A stretch of 64,000 nt of DNA from Micractinium sp. NFX-FRZ (Eukaryota > Chlorophyta > Trebouxiophyceae > Chlorellales > Chlorellaceae). Below, in pieces: positions 11,201-22,000 of the stretch. The stretch spans positions 124,001 through 188,000 of the forward strand of contig JAPTJF010000047.1 of NCBI GenBank assembly GCA_029339195.1, given 5' to 3'. The first letter of the stretch is position 1. Every line of letters begins with the position of its first letter. Below the pieces are notes generated by a model. It was not told where the DNA came from. It saw nothing but the letters and a program-made list of their open reading frames with translations, and did no database searches. Both the position numbers and the translations under genes were made by a program.

Positions 11201-12270
11201 GGGGCTGCGCACCATGTTTGACGGCTTCCGATTCCAGGTGGGTGGCAGGTGCAGCTCCGTACTTCACTCCTCAAACAAGGGCCAACCCTTGTAAAGCTTG
11301 GGATGGGGGTGGACTTTGTTGGGGCGAGTTTGGAGCTTGGATCGTTTAGCCTCTGGTGTGGCGGGGACTAAAGGTGGGCAGCAGCGCATGCCTCCGCTTC
11401 CTCCCCACCGGCGCAAACCCTGCTGCCTGGACCTGCCTATCAAGCACACGAGACCCTGCAGTGCCTGCCGTGCAGTTGTCACGTGTTGACGCTTTGGTTG
11501 GTTTCTGTGATCACAAGTGGCAGTCGAGGTCGAGCCCAGGCTGTGCATGTGAGTGCTGCCCCCCCGTGTGCCTGCTGCACACACTGCAAGCTTCGAGCCA
11601 CGGCTGCTGTCCTGTGCAGATGGTGGTCGACGGCAACGCGGCCCCCACGCGTTTGCTGCCCACGCTGTGCTCCGGCAGCCTCGCCCTGCTGTCCAGCATC
11701 TTTGTGGAGTGGTGGTACCACAAGGCGCAGCCCTTCAAGCACTACCTGCCCGTCAGGTGAGCGCTCTCCTGTGTTGTGTCTTCCTGACAAATACAAAGGA
11801 CAGCCGCAGCATGGGGGGCCGGTGCATCCCTGTGAGGTCAGCAAACCAACCGCATCTCTCCTGCCTGCCCTTGCCCTGCCCTGCCTGCCCCACCTGCACA
11901 CCCCACCCCTCCTTGCCCCCCCTCCAGGCACGATTACTCGGATTTGACCGCGGCCGTCGACTGGGCGCGGGCGCACACCGCTGAGGCGGAGTCGATTGCA
12001 CGCGCAGCAGCAGAGCTGGTCAACACCCGCCTGCGGGAGGCAGACGCGCATTGCTACACGTACCGCCTGCTCCTAGAGTACTCGGCACTGTACCGCCCGG
12101 GACCGCAGGCGGCAGGCGGCAGCAGCAGCGGCAGTGGGGGCACCGGTAGCACTGGCGGCAGCACGGGAAGTGGCGACAGCGGCAGCAAAGGACAGGGCAG
12201 TCAACCCAGGGTGGGCCTCATGCTACGGCGGCCTCCGGCGCCGCCGCTGGGCAAGGGCTTTGAGTGGTAG
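8281..12270 (+). CDS. GT90 / CAP10-like glycosyltransferase, type II membrane protein
   Basis: Nine exons (8281-8600, 8995-9372, 9687-9753, 10163-10319, 10509-10606, 10758-10821, 11053-11237, 11620-11756, 11928-12270) join in frame to 582 residues. A basic N-terminus and one hydrophobic segment (about 33-50, CLVAAAAILLPLSLVFGI) fit a Golgi or ER signal anchor. The lumenal part has the GT90 (CAP10/POGLUT-like) signature: SMTIPGC, VAIWRGSTTGGFYHMA (about 343-358), LVAFSHEHPGHLDAGF, then VVDGNAAPTRLLPTL, GSLALLSSIFVEWWYHKAQP, HYLPVRHDYSDL and the closing helix AAVDWARAHTAEAESIARAA. Family members transfer xylose or glucose to glycoprotein or polysaccharide acceptors; the substrate here is unknown. 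A glycine/serine-rich insert (about 152-188) and a Gly/Ser tail are low complexity. The ATG at 8281 could be replaced by a downstream in-frame Met. Confidence 0.88.
9782..9929. repeat. 37-bp tandem minisatellite, four units
   Basis: Units begin with GCACTG at 9782, 9819, 9856 and 9893, an exact 37-bp period. A degenerate fifth start lies at 9930. The array is in intron 3 of the GT90 gene and its units differ at several positions. Confidence 0.85.
10320..10362. repeat. GGGT tetranucleotide run at a splice donor
   Basis: An imperfect GTGG/GGGT run begins exactly at the donor of intron 4 of the GT90 gene. Confidence 0.7.
10938..10985 (+). repeat. copy of exon 7 start inside intron 6 of the GT90 gene
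   Basis: GGCAGCGCCTGGTG occurs here and again in exon 7 near 11073. Translated, QRQRLV appears at both sites. The flanks have diverged. Confidence 0.5.
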
Positions 12271-12608
12271 CCCGACGTGCCCCCTGCTTCAGCATGCCTC
12301 CCTGCCGTGCTGCACGGTGTCCGCCAAGTTTATATTGCACGGCATACATTGAACATGAAGCTGGTGCACAATAGCCCGGGAAACATATATATAACAGCAG
12401 GCTGAAATAGGCTGACGATGCTGGTCCTGGATCTATCGAACCATGTGCGCTGCTGCGCTGCACGCCCAGCCTGGAGGGTTGTGGCGTGCACCAGCTTCAC
12501 ACCGCTGGGCGAACGCTCACTCCTCCCCCCCCCTGCCGCAGCTGCACGCCGCTGGGCGAACGCTCACTCCTCCCCCTGCCGCAGCTGCACGCGGCACTGG
12601 GCGAACGC
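12271..12608. other. convergent 3' region with repeat
   Basis: Two convergent genes end here. A stretch with AT-rich ATATATA lies near 12385. The right half is the tandem repeat listed separately. Confidence 0.5.
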
Positions 12609-12650
12609 TCACTCCTCCCCCCGCCGCAACTTCACGCCCACTGTGTCGCT
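12487..12650 (-). repeat. tandem copies of the methyltransferase C-terminus and stop codon
   Basis: The string CTGGGCGAACGCTCACTCCT starts at 12505, 12552 and 12597 (periods 47 and 45). Read on the minus strand, each unit encodes a version of VKLRRGEE or VQLRQGEE followed by TGA. Only the copy nearest the gene is coding. Confidence 0.85.
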
Positions 12651-15125
12651 GCCCCCAGCACCGCGGCGCAGGTGCATGAGCGCGATGGGCACGCTGCGCC
12701 AGGCGCCCTTGGACGCCTCCCACGTGGGCACCGCCACCTGGCTGCTCTCTTCCAGCATGAACTGCCCGCTCTCCTCGCACAGAATGTCCAGGAAGCACTC
12801 CCTGCAGGTGGGGGGCACACTTCAGGAGCACAGATCAGGTGCAAGGAAAGGGTGTGGGGGAAATGGGGGCCTTCTAGAAGGGCCGGGGGCTGCTCTGTTT
12901 TGAGTAGGGAGTAACACTGCCCTCATACAGGAAGCACGCCTTGCAAACACCTGCTAGCAGCACATTGCCCACTGCATCTGATATAGAGGCAGCAACGGCA
13001 GCTCAGGGTGCCCACAGGCAGGAGCAACACTGGCTGCACATGTGTGCAAGCAGGCGTTGCTCGTTTGCACGCGCTTGCCTGTTGTGCCGCGCGCGGTCCG
13101 GCGGGTCGGCAAGCAGCAGGCGGGCGTCGCGGCGGCTGAGGAGTTTGGGTGCCACCGCCGCCACCGGTTGGACCGAGAAGCTCTCATACAGACAGTCGCT
13201 GCAGGCAGGCAAATCAGGTAGACGGGCAGGCAAGAAAGACATTATGCCGGGCGAGAGTCACCATCAGGCAGGAGGCAGGCAGCCGGGAGCACAGGAAGGG
13301 GGCTGAGGGAGCAGGGGCGGGTGGGCACTACAAGAGACACCCTGCCCTGCGACTTGTGCCAAGCGCTGTGCACACACAGCATGTCAGAGCCAGCAGCATT
13401 GCGAGTGAGTCAGTCAGCTGCCTGGTACTGCTTAAGCTGTGGACTTGCCGTGCCATGCCACACCACACACACCGCACCCCACCACACCATCCACAGCAGC
13501 AGCACCAGCTTGCACCCCTTCCGCCCACCACGCGCGCTTACCAAACAAGCATGACGTCGTGCGGCGCCAGCGTGACGGGCTGGCTCCAATCAAACACCTC
13601 GGCCCGCACCAGCCCCGGTGAGGCGCCTCCTCCACTGCCTGAGCTGCTGCCGCCACCGCCACCGCTGCTGCTGCTGCTGCTGCTGCTGATGCCGGCGCTG
13701 CTGCTGGCCTCAGAGTGGGAGCTCCGCCGCTGGTGCAGCTCTAAGAGGCGCTCTGCATCGGCTGCCGGCAGGTGCGGCAGCAGCTGCTCTAGGCTGGGAG
13801 GCTGCAATGGGCTGCTGCTGCTGCTGCTCCCGCTGCCGCCATCCGCACTGCTGCCGCTCCCGCTGCTGCCGCTGCCGGCGGCTGCCTGCTGCCCCGGGAG
13901 CGCCGTGGGCAGGCCGTTCAGGGAGGCGTTCAGCAGCGCGCACTGCAGGGCTAGAGGCTCTCGGTCGAGCAGGACCACCTCTGCCGCGCCTGCGGTGAGG
14001 GCAACCAGGAAGGCGGGCAGGCAGGCAGGCGGGCTGGCACTCAACGTGTGTGTTGAGGGCTGTGTGCAGGGGCGCAGCATGGCACAGAGCACAGCACAGC
14101 ACGGCACAGCATTGCACGGCACTGCACAGCACAGCATGGCACAGCACAGCTGAGGGACAGCGGGCTTGCCTGGCGCAGCATGCAGCAGGTACTGTGTGCA
14201 CATAGAGAGGCTCAGCAGCGTCACCCACCAACAGTCGGCGCACCGCACCTGCAAACGCCGCCGCCAGGCCCGCCAGGCCCAGGCCGCACCCCAGCTCGCA
14301 CACGCGCCGCCCCGCCACCAGCTCCGGGCGTGCCAGCAGCTCTGCTGACATGGCGAGCGCGCTGGGCCAGGGCTCGCCTGCAAGATGTGCATGTCAGGGG
14401 TGGTGATTTGCAGGTCAGCTATGCTGCAGTGAATGCGTGCCTGAGCTTAGCCGAAACTCACAAGCTTACGAGCAGTTTATGCCCAGGGGAGCACCAAAGG
14501 CAGGCTAGAGGTCGGGCGGTGTACCGCGCGGTGTGCAAAGCACTCACACCAATAGGGGTCGCGGTCGTTCTGCCCCGCGCTGATGTACAGCTCCATGACT
14601 GCAGAGAGCGGCAGGCCGGGGAGGGAGGGGTCCAGGGGCGGCTGAAGCAGCGCTGGGGGCCAGAGCGGCGGCCGGCTGGCGCCGGAGCAGAGCTCCATCA
14701 CTGCGGCAGGCAGGGCGAGGGCCAGCCCCCAGGTGGGTGCTGGGGCTGAAGCGGCGGGTGGCTGCGGAGCACTGAACCGCTGGTCACTAGAAGTAACTGA
14801 TGCAGGAGATGGCTGTGCAACCCAGCGCACCTGCGTCTATGTCGGGAACAACGAGCACAAACTCCCGACCGCCCGCCGTCACCGTCTGCAGGCGCACAGG
14901 GATGTCTGTTCCCAGCTGCAGCTGCGAAGGGTGCTTGGCCGTAGCGCTGTTGCATTGTATGATGGTCCCGAGAGCTGTTCTGGTGCGCAGATGGCGCTGA
15001 GGCAAGCTAAAGCGCCCTATTTGGCTGCATGGCCGCAGTGTGGGACCGCCCACAGGCGCAGAGCTCAGGGCCTGCATGTTTGAAATTGTGCAGAGCACAG
15101 CTAACAACATGAAGGTAGACTCCAA
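12609..15125 (-). CDS. methyltransferase family 16 (METTL21/FAM86-like) protein
   Basis: Six exons (15125-14831, 14700-14548, 14377-14249, 13989-13542, 13198-13079, 12801-12609) give up to 445 residues. SAM-dependent protein methyltransferases of this family modify lysine side chains. The WPS motif DPYWCEPWPSALAMSAELL is followed by motif I, RRVCELGCGLGLAG (about 173-186), then AAEVVLLDREPLALQCALLN (motif II acid in LLDRE), VRAEVFDWSQP, HDVMLVCDCLYES (motif IV region) and LLLADPPDRARHN. A Ser/Gly-rich insert separates motifs II and IV. The N-terminus has three in-frame Met (15125, 15110, 15077) and looks like an organelle-targeting peptide from the third one. Intron 5 starts with GC (AG|GCAAG). 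The target protein is unknown. Confidence 0.85.
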
Positions 15126-15219
15126 AGCTCACAACAGGGCCACATGACAGGCAAAGCAGCGCCGCAGCAGGGCTCAAGGAGACGCTTCCCCCGTCTCCCG
15201 ACAGTCTGCCTCGGCGCTG
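15126..15219. promoter_or_regulatory. very short bidirectional upstream region
   Basis: Only about 94 bp separates the methyltransferase start (minus) from the RNase T2 start (plus), so 5' untranslated regions and promoters probably overlap the neighbouring gene. Confidence 0.45.
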
Positions 15220-18200
15220 ATGGCGTCCACTGTGCTCTGCTTGACGATCCTATCCCTACTGGTCCTGGCAGGGCCAGGGCTGGCCAAGAAGAAGAAGGAG
15301 GTGAGCGCTCTCCACCGGTTGCTCGCTTCTGCAGCGCCTTGGCAGGCCCGCCGGCACGGTCGGGCAGTTGGGAAGTCACCTCCGGCGGCGACACCGCGCT
15401 CAGTGACGGGTCCAGGGCGGGCGTGGGAGCTGTCGCCCTGCGGCAGGCGGCGCGCTGGCCGCCGCACACGGCTCATACCCCTCTGTCGCCTTCTCCCTCA
15501 CCTGGCCTTGCCTGCAGAAGGGTGACCCGGGCTTTGATCTGTTCGTGTTTGTGCGCAGCTACAGCCCCACCTATTGTCGCCAGGAGGCCTGCACCATCCG
15601 ACCAATGTGAGGGCGGCCGCTACGAGGGCGGGGTGAATGTAACAGCCTGTTATGCAGTTGCTTTCATGGCACACATGTCTGCCTCAGCAGAATTGATGCA
15701 TGGTCAGGAAATGCCCAGCATGTATGTCTGCCCGTCTGCCCAGCTCACACAACCGCTGCATAGTTGACGCTTGCCACCCGCCCGACCCGCACACGCAGTA
15801 CCGCATTCACCATTCACGGTTTGTGGCCAAATTACAACAATGGCGGCTGGCCAGAGTTTTGCGATGCCCAGCGCAGCAACAATGGCGCAAGCGCTGCTAG
15901 CGCCAGCGGCCGGCAGCTGAGGGCAGCACTGAGCGAGCAGCAGCTGCAGCAGGCGGATGCAGGTGCCGCACGAGAGCGGGAGGAAGAGGCGGAGAATGGC
16001 GCACTGATGCGTGCAGCAGGCGGCTGGCAGAAGAAGCACAAGAAGAAGAAGGGCGGGGGCGACGTGCCGCAGCCGTCCCCACAGCCGCAGCCCTCCCCGC
16101 AGCCGCAGCCCTCCCCTCAGCCTGACCCTGGGCCCGAAGGGGAGCCCACCAAGCAGCAGAAGTGCGAGTGGCCCAGCTTCAGGGGGCCGGGTGAGTGATG
16201 AGCAGGGCAGGTGTGCACACCAGCGACGGCAGGGAGGGCTGGCACCTGAGACTACTTGGAGCTGCGCCGGCTGTGCATGCCCGCTGTCTTGTTCCTGAAC
16301 GCGTGCAGGGACGCGCTGGTTGCCCCTGCGCAACGCTGCCCTTCCTGGGTGGCTCGCACATCACCGCTGCCCCGCCCGGCCGCCTGCTGCCGACCGCGCC
16401 TTTCAGCCTCGGGACCTGCACCCGCGCCAGCCTCCACCGCAGTTTTCCACTGTTGCCCGCTCCTCTTGCAGACGCATCTTTCTGGGACCACGAGTGGGAG
16501 AGGCACGGCACGTGTGCGCGCCCAGTGACGGGCGAGCGCCCCGCCTACTTCAACGCCACCATGCGCCTGCACGAGCAGTACGACCTGGACGTGAGTGCCG
16601 TACTGCCTGTGTACCGCCGGGGTGCCGTGACGGCCTTTGACGTGCTGTGCTGTACCATGACCGAGCAGCCCGACCTGAGCACGACCATACACCGCATGCG
16701 TACTGCCTTTCTGCACTGCGCCGAGCACAACGCTTGCACCCACTCACCGCTTCCCGCTGCTTCCGCCCTGTCCGCCCCAACCCGTGCAGGTTGCGCTGGC
16801 AGCCGCCGGGATTGTGCCGTCAGACGCCACATCATACTCCACCGCCCGCCTGCTGCGTGCGGTGGAGGATGCCTTTGGTGTTATGCCCCTGGTGTCCTGC
16901 TTCCATGGCCAGCTGCTGGAGCTCTGGCTCTGCGTCGGCCTGGACCTAAGGGTAAGTAAAGAGAGGGACACTGTCAGGGGCGCGGCGGGGCCTGGGTGGG
17001 CATGCAATTGTTGGCCAGCTGCTGCTGCCGCTGTGGCTGTGCGTGGGCCTGGACCCAGAGGTAAGTGGGGGTGAGCGCCAAGGGGTGCGGCGGGGCCTGG
17101 GTGGGGGGGCACCAGTGGGTGCAGGTTGTGGGCATGCAATGATATGCCCTGGTGTCGTGCAGTCATGGCCAGCTTCTGCAGCTAAGGCTCTGGGCTGGAC
17201 TTCAGGTTGGTGGGTGCTGCAGGGGTTCAGGAGACGCTGGGCGGTGCAGCGGTGGTGGGGATGAGTGTGTGGACGGCCAGCATGGGCCTGGGCTCGAGGG
17301 TGCCCGCTGTCAGGGCTGATTGGGTGTGCCTGGAAAAGCTGACTAGACTTTCTGCGCGGGAGTCAGCCACTGTGGCTGGCAGGCAGTTGAGGCAGGGATG
17401 CGCTCCTGTCGGTGTGCCTCTGTAGGGTGGCGGGACTGGGCCGTGGTCAAACCCTGCCTGCCCTCCCGCTCCCTCTGCGCCTCTGCCCACTGCCCTGGCT
17501 TGCCCGCCGGCCCGCCCTGCAGGTGCGCCAGTGCCCCCCAGGGGTGGTCAAGGTGCAGTCCCCCACCTGCCCCTCCAAGATCAGCCTCCCAGAGGGCTCT
17601 GCGGTGAGCTCACCCTCCATGAGAACTCCTGCCCTCTGACACAGCCCCTGACTGACCTCGCCTGCCCCATCCTGGCTGTGCTGGTTGCTCGCCGCCTGAG
17701 GCGTGCTGCTTGCACGCTGGCCCACGAGCCCTGCCTCGCCCGACCTGCTTTGCTTGCTTTGCTTGCATTTACATTTTTTGTCTGCAACAAAACTTGCTCA
17801 CATCCGCTGCTGCCCATCTGCTGCTTGGCCCCGCGGCCCACCTGCCTATTCGCAGGTCCCGGCCGACTGCCGCCCCTTCTTCCCCCCTTGGAACGCGCCC
17901 CCCAATGGCGGCCGCAACATCATATTTGTCAGGTGCGCAGGCAGGGGCGGCCTTCAGCCCAGTGTGTGTTGCGGGCACGCAGACACCTCAGTACCTGCGC
18001 CCCTGTCGTGGCGGGCTGGGCAGGCCGTGCAGCACGACCCGGCCTGCCCCCTGCGTAAGCCGCCCTTGCCCGCACATTGCTTTTCTCAAATCCGCCCCTC
18101 CTGCGCTCCCCCTGCTTCTGCTCCTGCTGCTTCAGGGTGCTCACAGGCCTGGTTGCGGCGGGCGCCGGCAGCGCGGCGGTGGCGCTCTTTGTGCGCGCCA

Positions 18201-18301
18201 TCTCCCGCGGCCGCCGGCGGTCGCTGGCCGACCAGTTCCCGGAGGCGCCGTATGATGCACTGCAGTCGTGGTGCCCGCCCAAGCCGCGCTCGCTGGAATG
18301 A
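15220..18301 (+). CDS. RNase T2 family endoribonuclease, secreted and membrane-anchored
   Basis: Eight exons (15220-15300, 15518-15606, 15799-16190, 16472-16590, 16790-16951, 17523-17603, 17856-17932, 18136-18301) give 388 residues. RNase T2 enzymes cleave single-stranded RNA in the secretory pathway, vacuole or outside the cell. Residues 1-22 are a signal peptide. CAS I is FTIHGLWPNYNNGGWPEFC (catalytic His about 63), and CAS II is FWDHEWERHGTC (about 191-202; the usual Lys before the second His is Arg). Between them lies an unusual insert of about 120 residues: a charged helix, a Lys cluster KKHKKKK and repeats of PQPSPQP. Conserved cysteines follow (VRQCPPG, PADCRPFF). A hydrophobic segment (about 336-353) and a short basic tail end the protein, so it is probably tethered. 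Intron 5 holds repeated copies of the exon 5 end. Confidence 0.92.
16907..17215 (+). repeat. three tandem copies of the exon 5 end of the RNase T2 gene
   Basis: The coding copy begins GGCCAGCTGCTG at 16907. Copies follow at 17013 and 17167 inside intron 5. The second copy keeps a perfect donor, GTAAGTG, at 17061. Using it would add 109 nt and shift the frame. Confidence 0.8.
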
Positions 18302-19015
18302 ATCGCCGCGCAATGCGCAGCCTGGGAATTATGCGCAGCAGCGCGTGCAGCTGGCAAAGGCAGTGCAGGGGTGAATGCTGGCGGGGCTTGCGGGCCTTTC
18401 CCGTCAGGCCCCCCATGGCCTGCCCTTTTCCTGCCTGTATGCCCAAGCAGCCCTGCAGCTCACCCGGCAGGCCACAGATGCCCGTTTGTACCTTACTACC
18501 CTGTTTCATGCCCCTTGTGTCCCTTTCCCCCCTCGAGCAGGCTAGCACACCGTGCCTGCCCTATGTACACTCTGCCCTGCCCCTTTGCCCGGGCCCCAGC
18601 TGTCCTCTTGCACTCGTTGCTGCTTCGCCCGCTCGCTGCCATGCCTGCAAGCTCAGCAACCACTCCGCATGCCCTGTTCTCTTCATTCACGCCGCCTGGC
18701 TGTTTTACGACAATTACACCCTTGCCACGAGGCTCATAATGCTCGGTCAACGTCAGCGCTCTGCAAGCCGCTTCCAGAGGTTTTGAGGTTTTGAGGGGCT
18801 GCCACAGTGCAGTCTGGGGAGCTGCATTTGCACCCGAGCTCAGCCAGTCTTGCACAGGGCCCGCGGCGCATATCATCACTCTTCAGGGTATCATGCTTTG
18901 AGGCAAGTGCTCCAGTAATAGACTTTGAGCCCTGTAGTGTGCCGATTGATACAGTCCGGTGGCGCTAGATAAGCATTGGTGCGGTGGCTTCAGTGTTTTT
19001 AGTCGAGTTGTGGAC
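18302..19015. other. convergent 3' region, no gene
   Basis: This lies between the RNase T2 and RNase Z stop codons. It is C/T-rich and I see no coding signal. Confidence 0.45.
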
Positions 19016-22000
19016 TCACCACTGCCCGGCTGGTGCGCCAGCAGGGCGCTGCTGCCGCCGCTGCTGGTACTGGCCATCACCGTACTGCCGCTGCTGGTAC
19101 TGCTGCTGGCTGCCCTGCCGCCGCTGTTGGTACTGCTGCTGTCCCCCACGGCGCTGCTGGTACTGCTGCTGCCCAGAAGGACGGCGCCACGCATACTCCT
19201 TTGCCGCCGCCGCTGCGGCGCTGGCCGCGGCCGCCTGCTGCGCTTGCTGCTGCTGCAGCTGGGCAGCCGGCATGGGCGGCGGCAGCGCGACGTCAACGGT
19301 GAAAAAGTCGTGGGCAAGGTCCAGTGTTTCTGCAGGGGTGATAGGCAAGATGGGGGGAGGGCGCGGCGAGGAAGCAAGGTTGAGCAATGGGCAGATGAGC
19401 AGGGTGGGCAGCTGCCGCAGGGTGGAGCGGGTGCGGGAGACCGTGCTGCGCACCCACCGTGGTGTGCCCCTCCCATACGTTCCCGCCCTTGCTGCACATG
19501 CTGTACGGTTCCCTGCAGCTCAACGCTGCCAAGCTCACCCTTGCGGTACGTGCCGTACCTCTCCCACCCCCCGGCTGCCAGCTCACCCTTGCGGTACGTG
19601 CTGTACGTCTCCTCCACCAGCCTCTCCAGATCGCTGCCCTTGAGATCCTCCATCAACGCCGCCATGCCGCCGCCGCCTGCCCCCTTGCCGTCGCGGTCGC
19701 GCCCGCCCCCGCGCTGGTGCGCCCCCCGCCGGTGCATCGGGTTGTTCGAGTTGGTGGTCTCGTACCTGCACTTCAGCGCAGTACAGGCGGTGGGCAATAG
19801 GCAGGCAGGCGGGGTGCAGGGCACGGGAGTGGGCAGAGGCTGGGGCGGCGGCAGCAGCGGCAGCAAACCTGGCGGCAACTGCACGTGCTTGAGGCAGGCG
19901 TGCCCACCGAAGTGTGCAGGCAGCACAGAGCAGGGGGCTGCTGCGATTATAACAGCGCACCGACGGTGGCGCATGCGAACGCAGGCACAGCATGCAGGCA
20001 AGCTGCGCCTGGCAGTGCGCAGCAGGCAGGCAGGCGGCACCGCCATCTTGCCTGGCAGAGAAGTGGGTCAGCACCAGGCGCTGTGCATCCACGGCGGCGG
20101 CGAAGGCGCCGGCCTGCAGGGTGGTGGAGTGCTGGGCGATGGCCGCCTTCTCCTCCATGCCTGCAGGCAGGGCAGGCAGGCAGCGGGGCGCAGGCGGGAG
20201 AGCGGTGGGATGGGTAGGCACTACTGGGGTGGGCAGGCAGCACAGAGTTCACAAAACTGGGCTGGCAGGCACGAGCACCGCAACACACACACACATGACG
20301 TGATGCGTGCATGGGCAGGCCGGGTGCACCAGGCAGATGCACAGTGCTGTGCAGCTGAATCCACACGGGGCTCACCCGAGCAAAAGGTGGCCTCGTGTGA
20401 GAGCAGGTCGCAGCCGAGCGCGAGCGGCGCAATGGCGGTACTGTCGCACGTGTCCCCCAGAATCACCAGCTTGCGCCCGCGCTGCACCCACTGCGCCGGC
20501 GCCTGCCCCTGCCCCTGCTGCCCCTCCTGCCCTGCCGCCGCCGCCTGCTGCTGCTGCTGCTCAGCCGCAGGCGCAGCGGCTGCCTGCTCGCTGGCGCCGT
20601 TGGCGGCAGCCGCCGCTGCAGCAGACCGTGGCGGGGCCACCGTCGCCGAAGGCTCCTGAAACACATAGCCCCAGCATGGGACGCGGTGCTGCAGCTGGGC
20701 CGCCTGCACCTGGGGCGTGCCAGGGATGCGCACCGACCAGGACAGGCCCACCTGGCAGGGAGGGCGGGAGCAGGGGGCAGGCGCAGCAGTGTGAGTGAAC
20801 AAAGGAGGGCAGGAGGGGTGCAGGCGCCTGGGGAAACGGGGGGTGCATCTGCCAGATTAGCTGCACAGTGGTGCCTCTGGCAGCTGTCCTTTGATGCCTA
20901 AGCAATCCCCCCCCCACGTGCCAGCCAGCCAACCAGCCTGCCTGCCTGCCTGCATCCCCCTGCCCTTGCCCCCCACCCAGGAAGCCCCACCTGCACAATG
21001 TCCTCGCTGCCCTGGTCGTACGCCGCCTGCCAGCTCTTGGCCAGCTGCGGCGGCACGCGCTCCGCCTGGTCAGGCGCCTGCAGCGCCATCTGCGCACAGC
21101 CAGGTGGAGGGGCAGCAAAACCACACACAAGAGGTCAACCGCGGAGCGAGGGCAAGCCACAGCACATTAACAACAGGCGTGTCTACTTCCTGACAGCCTT
21201 ACGAGGCCCCACATTCCGCAAGCCACGCCAAGCCTCCACACCTCACGCCTGCAGTGCGGCCCCCCTGCCTGCCCTTCCGATCGCGCCCCGCCCCAGCCCA
21301 CGACCGCCCCTGGCGCTACCCCCGCTCCGCTCATCCTGCCCCCTACCTGCAGCAGGCCGTCGGCATCCACTTTTGTGGGTGCCCGCGCGCGCTCCGCATC
21401 CAGGACAAAGCCGGTCACGATCAGGGGGCTGGTCAGCACAATGTCGCCGCCCCTGCAGCGCGCGGGTGGGTTGGGGAGATGGCCAGATCAGAGGCACATG
21501 TGGGTGCAGGGTAGACGCAGGCGCTGCCATGGGGGAGCTTCCTCTGGTTCCTGCTCAGGCTTCCCAACTTGGTCCGTTGTTTTCTCTCTCGTAACAGCCC
21601 ACCGTGGCCACATGTCTCCACACCTCGCCTCATCTCATGCCACACATCCACGCCCTCACGTCCCCTACCACCCCACCCCACCCACCTGACGCCCGCCAGC
21701 AACAGCGGCTGCAGCTCTGGAGGACCAAACACCAGCAGCGGCTCCTGCTGCAGCGGGGTGCCGCGCCGCGCCTCGCAGACCGCCGAAACCACGCCCCCCA
21801 CGCCAAAGCAGTGGTCGCCGTGCATGTGGGTGACAAAGATGGCACGGATGCGGGCGGGGTCCATCTTGGTTTTGCGCAGCTGCAGGGGAGCGGGGAGAAC
21901 AAGGCGGGGCACAGGAGGTGGTGCGGGGTGAGGGTGCGGCAGGCAGCGGCGTTGGGCAGGCATGCGGGCGCGCAGCGCGGCGAGCTGGGAGAGGCCGGCG

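Noticed and set aside
18959..20659. 566-codon open frame on plus
   Set aside because: Antisense to the RNase Z 3' exons and without any domain.
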